30,470 nt of DNA from Gonapodya sp. JEL0774 (taxonomy: Eukaryota; Monoblepharomycota; Monoblepharidomycetes; Monoblepharidales; Gonapodyaceae). Made by a program: the position numbers and the translations under genes. Shown here in pieces: positions 23,031-30,470 of this stretch. The number at the start of each line of letters is the position of its first letter. The first letter of the stretch is position 1. The stretch spans positions 1 to 30,470 of the forward strand of contig JADIIX010000204.1 in NCBI GenBank assembly GCA_027604505.1, in the 5' to 3' direction. Under the pieces are notes generated by a model. The model was not told the DNA's origin. It did no database searches and worked only from the letters and a program-made list of their open reading frames with translations.

Positions 23031-24910
23031 CTATAATCGCCCTTTCACTCCTAGTCTCGCTTCTTCTTCATCGAGTTGCTTGATCGCTATGTCGGAAGGC
23101 GGAAGATTCACGTTGCCCAGTCCACTTCCCCCATCCACTGGTATGACGGTACCCAGGTAGTGCGCTGAAGCGCGAGACACGAGGAAGAGGAGCGCACTGA
23201 GTGGAGAGATGGATGGTTGATTGTAGCGCAGTGAAGAGGTCCGATTGGTATTTTATCCTCGTGCGCCACTCACCCGCCTAGATCCTCTGCAGTGGCTGCT
23301 TTCCCTGTCGGCTGTTGCTTTACTGCCTCGTCCGAATGTCCTATCCCGCCAGGTACCATACAATTCACCGTAATGAACTGTCTACGAAAAGTGATTGTGA
23401 GTGGCGTCCAGAATTCAGAGCGAGAGACCGAGAACACTTGTAACGGTGACCTACTTTGCCAGCATGAGTGCGAGGTTCCTGGTGAGCTGTATGATCGCCG
23501 CTGAGAGCAAGAATAACAAATATGGTGGGCAGTGCAAGGGTGATGAAATGGATGAGCGGGCTCATCGTGAATTGTCATCCCACTCGCGAGTCGTACCTTG
23601 CGTGGCCCAATAGCCTGGCGCAACTTTCCCCTCCTTGTCTGCACCTTTGCCAGCCACCCCCTCGATGGACCCCACAGTGATCACGCGAGCGGGGTCGTCA
23701 ACTCCCGCTGAGCCGCGTTCGAGGAGAGGTTGCCTTCCGGAGAGTGATGGTTCAGATGTGATGAAACAAGGAGGGGGCCGGCGAGGTGAAAAGGTGAGGA
23801 GTGATGAAGCGAAGACGCGTCATCCAGGAAGACTCCTTCGTCATCTCACATGGCAATGGTGAGGAAGTACACCGTCTTTACGTTGAGAGAGAAGGGGACA
23901 TCAAAGGCTTGGAGCTGGATGCACGATTGAGACCAGAATGATGAACAGGTCGGAAGAACGAAACAAATGTAAAAGAAGAGGCGTGCACGAGCAACACCGA
24001 ACGTGGCGCGTAGACCGGCCTTACCTCGGGGGCAGAGTGTGGTCGGCCGGACCAGCGTTGTGCTGGTGCATGAGATATCGCGACATTCCACGACATCACG
24101 CCCCACGGCGACGCCACAGCGACAGACCGTACACAAGGAGGAGTTTCCCATCAGCAAGGCTGATTCTCAGACGAGAGACTGTGGAAGCACACGTACAAGC
24201 AGCGTGCACCAGAACGTGCACTTTCTGTTCCCGTCGGGCTACCTCTCGAGCCAATGCGTCACACTGGGCCTTGGTTCCGAGACGTTGTGGCAGGCTGTTC
24301 AATTGGTAGGTGGGATGACCGTCGGTGACAGACGTCGTAGGTGTGAGGGATAGAAAAACTCACCCGATACATTGTCCACCGTTCACTTTACCGTACACCT
24401 GATTGATTTCGGCGACGGTTGCATCTATGCGTTGCTTATTGCGGGACGAGATGTATACTTTTGCTCCGTTACAGACAAGGGTTTGAGCAAAGACTGGGTC
24501 GTTCGTTTGTGTGAGAGCTGAAATACTGTGCCGTACGTGCAAAGGACATACTTTTGCCGATGCCAGTGGCTAAGATTCAACAGTACGCAGGCAATCATTT
24601 GGTTTGAGTGCCCAAAGAAGCTTGTTAGTTGCTATGTAAACGGTTGATACTCCTACTTAAATACCGAAACGCACATCCTCCCCTGCAAGATTGGATTCCA
24701 TGGATCGCGGAGTCAGTCATCCCGCATCAAACACATGGGGAAAACAAAATAATGCAGACCACCAAGGCCGTGAACGCCGGGAACGGAGCGAACAACGAAT
24801 CAGTTCACGTACGTGACGAGTGCAACCTTTCCCTTGATCCCGAACAAATCGGACGACAAAAAGGTTTCACTCGCGTACGATTCTGAGCCTGTAGCGGGGG
24901 ATTGAGCCAT
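23031..24910 (-). CDS. short-chain dehydrogenase/reductase (SDR) with altered active-site motifs, 303 aa
   Basis: Eleven exons (descending): 24910-24813, 24682-24675, 24569-24552, 24493-24364, 24294-24197, 24062-24025, 23914-23850, 23733-23597, 23500-23455, 23381-23274, 23196-23031. The first two small exons (8 and 18 nt) complete the Rossmann motif TGGSTGIGK (~33-41). SSRNKQRID follows beta2, where Arg suggests NADP(H) preference. The family order continues: LNVKTVYFLT (alpha4 Asn), VITVGSIEGVAG (Ser ~174), ITVNCMVPGG, and the C-terminal TVIPVDGGSGLGNV. Two motifs deviate. The catalytic YxxxK reads Y193-W-A-T-Q197, and the NNAG motif reads HAAS (115-118). Ser to Tyr spacing is 19, longer than the usual ~13. 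The fold is secure; activity is doubtful. The exon 5/6 junction that creates HAAS is the least certain. It starts 123 bp from the divergent b561 paralogue B and ends 145 bp from paralogue A, suggesting a shared redox function. Confidence 0.88.
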
Positions 24911-25033
24911 TTGAGATGTAGTCGTATATGTCGGACTTGTCTGGTGCCGAACAGGGACGGCTCTTGCAGTTTACCCACAATATATGCGCATTTTATCCGC
25001 CTTGCCCCCATCAACCTCCATCCCAACTCAAAG
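24911..25033. promoter_or_regulatory. divergent promoter: SDR / b561 paralogue B
   Basis: These 123 bp lie between two divergent start codons, so they are probably a bidirectional promoter coordinating the two genes. TATA-like elements are visible: ACAATATATG at about 24977-24986 on the plus strand, and CATATACGAC on the minus strand at 24921-24930. A pyrimidine-rich stretch (CCCCCATCAACCTCC) precedes the plus-strand ATG. No specific factor site is claimed. Confidence 0.45.
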
Positions 25034-26560
25034 ATGCCCGATGACGGGGATTCAACACCCCGTTTCCCCGGAGATCTTGTTGTTCTTGGATTTCACGGTC
25101 AGAGAGTTCTAACTCGTTCCATTTCAATCATGTTCCTTGCCCCCGTTTCTCAGTCTCCATTATTTCGATTCCAGGCGCGATCCCTGCATTCACATACCTC
25201 TTCCTTACCCCCATTGCCATCTTGGTAATGCGGTACCGTCTGGCAGGGTCGTGGACGCGAAGGTGGCACCAGTATGTGCATCTTGGTGCTCGTCCCATTT
25301 CATTTTTGTCGCAGGCGTTTGATCAGATGTTTCTGTACGTGCATTAAATCACATAACTAGGTACACGATGGTTTTTGCGGCAGTCACCACCATTTTCTTT
25401 TGGTTTGTCGCGGTGGTGTCCGTTTTCATTCACGGAAGGTGTGTTTACATTCATGCCCGGTCCTCCGATGCACCCCGTCGAGGAAAGGTTTGCAATTCTA
25501 CGGAAACCGGTGACAACAGGGGACTGAAGCGGCGGGACTTTTGATAGTGGTTTGCCCACCCTCTCACATTTCATCACTTACACCCTTCGTGTCTGTTCCC
25601 CATGTGTTCGCAACACACACCGCACGAACTTGCTGACCTCTCAAAACTTCGGTTTCATCGTCAGCTCCCACTTCTCCAACGGCCACGCCATTTTGGGGAC
25701 TGTTCTAATTCTCATTCTTCCACTCCAACTCGTGGTCGGCTACTCTCTGAAGGCGGAATTTTGGGACAAGCAAAGCGCCCGTGAAGCCATCGTGGTATGT
25801 TTCTGTTTTCGCCCGCTCACGGCCATCGTGTGAGAAAAGGCGCAACTACATATGTTGTTCTCGTTCAGTGGATACACCGCATTCTCGGATTCAGCTACCA
25901 AATCCTCGCCTTGTCGGTGCTGAGCTCTGGTGTGGCGTCGGTCAAGTCTCGTTTAGACGTGGATCTTGGCAAACTGCTGGTGAGTATGTGGACAGGCGTT
26001 CACTTTGCGAACCTCCCACTCCCTCACACTGTACCTCCCCCGCTATTCACCACACACATAAACCACCGTTTCTTCCTTTATGATGCAAATAGGATGCCTT
26101 TGACTACACCCGCAACCTCGTCATCACCCTCTTTTGCCTTTCATTCCTCCTCTTTGACGGACTGGGCGTCGTGGCAGTGCCTGAACTGCGCGACGCGATG
26201 GAAAGTCCTCCACCGGAAACTTTGAATAGGCCAACTCAGATAGATGATGGAAATGGCAGCAGCAAGCGGGTTGAGGAGGCGATGGGGGATAACGGGGATC
26301 CCGGAGAGATTGTGACAGAGCGGACACCGCTGATCGCACGTGCCGCCGAGCTTTATGGAAACGGGACCGGTACTGGTATCTTGAGTGAGGTTCGACACAA
26401 CGATGCCCAGGACGTGAGTGCGGGACAGACCGGAGCCTCTCCTCTCCTAGCTGGTGCTGGTGCCTCGCGCACTTCGATCTCGATACCACGAGCAATAGCA
26501 GATACCCCCTTAATTGAACGGGCCTTGCCTTTTACAGAGGAGGGTGTCGGCGATGGGTGA
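25034..26560 (+). CDS. cytochrome b561-domain membrane protein (paralogue B), 315 aa
   Basis: Six exons: 25034-25097, 25175-25271, 25361-25438, 25665-25794, 25869-25979, 26093-26560; all in frame. It opens PRFPGDLVVLGFHG, like paralogue A. Hydrophobic helices: FTYLFLTPIAILVM, VFAAVTTIFFWFVAVVSVFI, AILGTVLILILPLQLVVGY, ILGFSYQILALSVLSSG, LVITLFCLSFLLFDGLGVVA. His residues occupy family positions: WHQYTM (H53), SHFSNGHAILG (H82/H87), WIHRILG (H126). Its 111-nt fifth exon matches the 111-nt fourth exon of paralogue A in phase and position; an extra intron (25272-25360) splits the second helix region. The ~120-residue hydrophilic C-terminal tail has TERTPLI (ExxxLI, ~236-241), a dileucine sorting motif like that of paralogue A. 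Intron 25439-25664 is long (226 nt). Function: probable transmembrane electron carrier; donor and acceptor unknown. Confidence 0.85.
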
Positions 26561-27130
26561 TTGAAATGGCAGACAGCAAAGAAACGCGAAGTATAGCACG
26601 TGTAGTCTTGTTATCAACTGTTTAATTTTTGGAATGTAATGCAGTATTTATGAATCAGTGTATTACTTGTCGGAGTTTGGTCGAGATCAACGCACAATGA
26701 TGACGTAAAATCGGAAGTGGGTCCCAACATGTTAGGACGCAACTACGTGAAGAGATCGCGCTCTATGAACTACACAGAAAAATAGAGGTGCTGTCCGTCC
26801 AGGACAATTGTTGTAAATTGAGATGGATGTGCCTTCCAACGTCGTGGAGTTCCGAATCTTGAATCCAGACCAGCCACTGCCCACAACTTTTATGTTCACG
26901 ATGAGAGATTATTTAACTCATGTTTTATCCCTTTGTTTTGTTTGTTCACCAGTGATGTGGTGCCATACCATTTTCAATTCCCCCGAAGGCAGAGAGATCC
27001 TTCCTCGCGAGCAGCAGTCACCCAATAATAATTCTCAGGCCACGAACCAAAACGAGCCACAAACTTGTTTCGCCAATGCAGAGCATTCCGCTATAACACG
27101 CGCAGAAAATACAAGTCCTTCAGCGTCGCA
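26561..27130. other. intergenic with a 103-codon open frame (26823-27134) reaching the next start
   Basis: Region between b561 paralogue B and the transmembrane SH3 gene. A single open frame runs from ATG 26823 to TGA 27134, overlapping the next gene's ATG (27131) as ATGA. Its product (MDVPSNVVEF...) matches nothing I know and has no domain. It may be an upstream reading frame in the leader or chance. The first ~130 bp are the 3' flank of paralogue B. Confidence 0.4.
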
Positions 27131-30100
27131 ATGATTCTTCGATTCGCCCTCCTGTCGGCGCTTGTCGCTATTCCCTGTTCTTCCCAAACCCTCACCGTGA
27201 CTTGGAATGTTGCCAATGCAAACACCGTGTGTCTAGAAGTGGGGACAGTGGCGAACAGGACGGTGAGCTCGAGAGACCTGGCTGACGGAAAGCTGGAGTG
27301 ACGCGAGGCGGTGCAGTGACTAACCAGTGGAACTACACGCTTCCCCTTTCGGAATCGCCGGACAGATCACTGAACTTCTGATTGACTGGAGAGAGTACAC
27401 ATCTCTTTTGGATGCCGCCGGTTAGGAAAAGTTCGATTTCGGATTGCCTCTCAGTTGAACTTTAATCCTGTCACTGTATGCGCTACAGGAACATCATTTG
27501 CCGTTAAAACCCCAGCAATAGCTGCTGGTACGGACTCAGTCTCGCATGTTTTCTCCGCAGATTTGCCTGTCGTCAAGGCTTCTGCATGTTGCGCGTGAGT
27601 GCGGCAACCTGTGTACACAAGCTTTTATAATTGACCTCATTGAGCTATTATCAATAAACGGAAAGTGCCGGAAGTGGCTCCGGACCCGCAACGTGTGTCG
27701 GTGGATCTGCTGGGGGCATTCCGGTCAATCCCGCCACATTCAGGCTCTCCGGTGAGTGCTCCTCAAGTAAACAATCGGGAGTACCCCGGAGTTTGATCAC
27801 ACCCAATATAGAAACTACAACTCCAAAACCGAGCTCCACCACTACTCCAGTTATTGTACCGACGACCACTACTGTTCCAGTTATTACCACAACCAGACGT
27901 GTGACCACCACCCTGCCAGTCTTTGGTCAGTCGTGTATTACGATGTGCGCCGGAAGTTTGGATTGCGTTAATGGTGAGAACGCATTTGGATGCGTCCCTC
28001 ATTTCTTTTTGTTATTTATGTCACACGTTCGGATATATACCCTTTGTGCCATCAAGGACTTTGCGTTTGCTTGCCGGGATCTCAGCTTTGCGCCAACTCA
28101 AACAACGCCTGCTGCCTTCCACCGACCACAACCGTTTCCCAAATTATTGAACCATGTGATTTTTCCGTTTTGCTACTATTTCATGGTTTTCGCCCCGACT
28201 TGTCGACTTGCTTACCCGTTCGTCTTCAGCCACTATCCCTGCACCACCACCAACAATAAGCACAAATCCTGTGACAAGCACTGTCACCTCTCCACCTACT
28301 ACTTCTACCACTACGGACAAACTGTCGTCGACTATGGATGGCACACCACCGGGCGGGATTGTCAAAGCGGTTACCACCTCCACCCAAAACGCTCTCCAAA
28401 CCGGAGCTCCACCTCCACCTGCCAGTGGCGAAGACGGCAAGTGAGTGATGGTCATTGCGTTGCCGAGTATAGTTTCCGTTGTCGCGCACATGTCAATCTC
28501 TCCTACTCCTCACAAGTGCCCGTATTATCATCATCGCCATTAGTGCGATAGGTGGACTTGTCGTTGGTGGAATTCTCCTCGTCGGGGGCGCATGGTTTTT
28601 TGGCGGCATGCGCCAGAGGCGTGGCTATCCCGAGATCGACGAAAGGTTAGTGGCCGGTTCGTTTTTGAAGCATTCATGCATTCATTTTGCCCCACCTGTA
28701 GAGACTCCCCGCTACCCCACTTCTATACCTCCCAAGCCACATACCCTGCCGCCCCACATTCTCCAGGGGCCTCAATCTCTGGAAAGTCCGCTTCTGTCGA
28801 CGCCAACTCTCCCCGATCACCTGTATCACCAACGGCAACGGGTATGCCACCGAGTCTGCCTTTTGTCCCCGCTTCTCCCACCAAGTGCGTTATTGCGGCA
28901 CTACTTTATCGTAGTCGCATCATCCATCCTCTCTGAAAATTTTGTTGCCAGATCCGATTCCTCCAATCCCATGGTACAAGTCGGGTCCCGGCAACTCATG
29001 GCTGCTGTACCCCAGGTATCCCCACAACACATGATACTGGCTGGAACTATTGCACCAGCTCCGACAACTGTGGAACATGTGAGCTAGACCCATGTTCTGA
29101 AAGATGTTTGCGCGAGGCCACTTCTGACCCGAATCTTAATGTTTTGTGTGCTTCGCACCAAACAGATATACGTGAGTGTCCTTTCCCTAGCTGCTGTATG
29201 GAAAGCTGCAGTTGGTGATCTTTGTGTCCGAACTCGTTCAACACCTCCTTATCCTTGAAAGTGGTTGTTCCTCAAGTTTGCCCAGCCGCTCAACAGAGTA
29301 TCTGAGGTTAGCGTACCTTACTCGGGGCCTAACCCACTCATAGCGCTGCGCAGAGTACGTCAGTTACCTTTATCTGTCCATCTCACCGGTCACTTACGTT
29401 CTTGTTCTTTTTGCTCTCCATTTTGCACCCGCAGCACACTCCGAGTATGAATGACGAGATCGAACTCATCCCAGGCAACGCTGTGGCCGTTCGCGATGTG
29501 TACAGAGATGGTGAGGGTTTGGCGTATTGCAAGAGTTTTTGGTTTTGTTGTTTCGAGGATTGCGATCGCTCGGAGGCATTTCTTAAACGTACCAACCGTG
29601 TACCTGCCCTTGTTTGTTTCGATTTTGTTTCTTGTCGCACAACAGGGTGGGCTGTCGGAACAAATTTGAACACAATGGCGGATGGTTGTTTTCCGATGTG
29701 AGTCCATACCCGTGGCGCGAGCAAACCTGACGGTCGGGTGGATACTGAAGTTATAATTCTTTGTGTGCAAATCTCAGGGACTCTCTCCGTCTGAGTGACC
29801 TTTTCCTATCTGAGTCCGGTCGCGATGGTGTCCAAATTCACTCGTCGGAGTCAGACGTGGCGAGTGTTCGACGAGAATCGCGAGCACATGTGGTGGATAC
29901 AGACGGGTCTGCGACGTCGAGTAGTGGGAGGATTGCGGTTCGTAGCGCTGTGGGATATTGAGCGGACGTTTGTTCAGACAGTTCATGTTCCGTTGGATCT
30001 CTCGTTTTCAGCCACTTTCAATGGTTTCTGCATTGGGTGATGTACGTGGGCCTCCCCAGAGCTTCTTCGCCCCTTCTTTCGCACCTTCTGTGGATTCGAC

Positions 30101-30206
30101 TGCGACCGAAATCTCTCCCGAAAGTGGGCAACCCGAGAAAATTGAGCCTGACGCCAGAGTGGTGCGCGGACCTCGCCCATGGACAGGTGTGAAGTCCGGA
30201 GAGTAA
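27131..30206 (+). CDS. single-pass membrane protein with Cys-rich, Thr/Pro-rich ectodomain and cytosolic SH3 domain
   Basis: Exons supported by phase: 27131-27262, ~27426-27594, 27666-27751, 27812-27973, 28057-28155, 28230-28440, 28517-28645, 28702-28884, 28952-29078, 29166-29171 (6 nt), 29277-29306, 29435-29510, 29646-29697, 29778-29937 and 30012-30206. Unresolved points: how exon 1 joins the second exon (27263-27425), the 29166-29306 micro-exons, and the 3' end (without the last intron it stops at 29961). Order: signal peptide (MILRFALLSALVAIPCSS), a beta-rich segment, a Cys-rich part (CITMCAGSLDCVNGLCVC and NNACC), a Thr/Pro-rich stalk, a transmembrane helix (IIIAISAIGGLVVGGILLVG) followed by basic RQRR, a Ser/Pro-rich tail, then an SH3 domain with DEIEL, DGWAVG and GCFP. 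SH3 domains bind proline-rich partners. The layout suggests a surface receptor or cell-wall sensor feeding a cytosolic scaffold; ligand and partner are unknown. Confidence 0.72.
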
Positions 30207-30470
30207 ATTATACTTTAATTGTTTGGAATCAGTAAAGTACTGGACATTTGCAGTGTTGGTTATCGTAATCTGCCATAGTTTGTTTCATCATGACCCCGTC
30301 GTTTTCCCCCTGTGTTCCATGCCACTTGTCGGATACTTCTCGACTGTGACGGAAATATCGGCGCATAAAATGTTCGTGTATAATAAGAGAGGTTATACCA
30401 TGATTGAACGGCCACCCCAAAACGCGAGTACTTTCATTTTCAAAATCACACTTTTCTTTTCAAAAGCACG
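30207..30470. other. 3' flank at right window edge, no supported gene
   Basis: AT-rich 3' flank of the SH3-protein gene. A 63-codon minus-strand frame (30420-30229) has no recognisable motif and may be chance. Nothing else is visible before the window ends. Confidence 0.45.

Noticed and set aside
23092-23160. Plus-strand ATG frame MSEGGRFTLPSPLPP
   Set aside because: It is antisense to the SDR last exon, whose product (TVIPVDGGSGLGNV) is a clear family match.
24003-24353. Plus-strand frames of 116-123 codons
   Set aside because: Antisense to SDR exons and introns; Arg-rich composition without motif.
28208-28444. Separate Thr/Pro-rich small protein
   Set aside because: Phases on both sides join it to the flanking Cys-rich and transmembrane exons, so it is an internal exon of the SH3-protein gene.

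Overview
The window is nuclear DNA of an intron-rich fungus. Its eleven genes are split by many short GT-AG introns (mostly 50-120 bp), with several micro-exons of 6-21 nt. The content (fungal GH7 cellulase, PKA catalytic subunit, MON2, RING protein, cytochrome b561 membrane proteins, single-pass protein with a cytoplasmic SH3 domain) suits an early-diverging, perhaps chytrid-like, plant-matter-degrading fungus; that placement is inference. I saw no prokaryotic features, rRNA, tRNA, CRISPR array or transposon. Exon models were built by hand from splice signals, reading frame and recalled family motifs, so boundaries are predictions.

Left block (1-4221, all minus): the N-terminal part of a CobW/G3E metal-chaperone GTPase cut by the window edge, a complete 13-exon acyl-CoA dehydrogenase (445 aa), and a small unassigned protein with 10-nt and 18-nt exons.

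Middle block (4367-21723, all plus): a secreted protein of 714 aa joining three copies of an unfamiliar ~37-residue Cys/Trp module, Ser/Thr-rich linkers and a compact GH7 catalytic domain; a PKA catalytic subunit with a long low-complexity N-terminus (583 aa); a RING-finger protein resembling the C-terminal half of fungal SPX-RING ligases (403 aa); and the endosome/Golgi traffic scaffold MON2 (1875 aa, 14 exons).

Right block (21868-30206): two paralogous cytochrome b561 membrane proteins flank an 11-exon short-chain dehydrogenase (SDR). The SDR and the second b561 gene are divergent and share a 123-bp intergenic region. This looks like a small redox membrane module. The SDR has altered active-site motifs (YxxxQ for YxxxK, HAAS for NNAG). 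The last gene encodes a secreted-then-anchored protein: signal peptide, Cys-rich and Thr/Pro-rich ectodomain, one transmembrane helix and a cytosolic SH3 domain.

The least familiar features are the triplicated module fused to the reduced GH7 domain, the b561-SDR-b561 trio, and the transmembrane SH3 protein.
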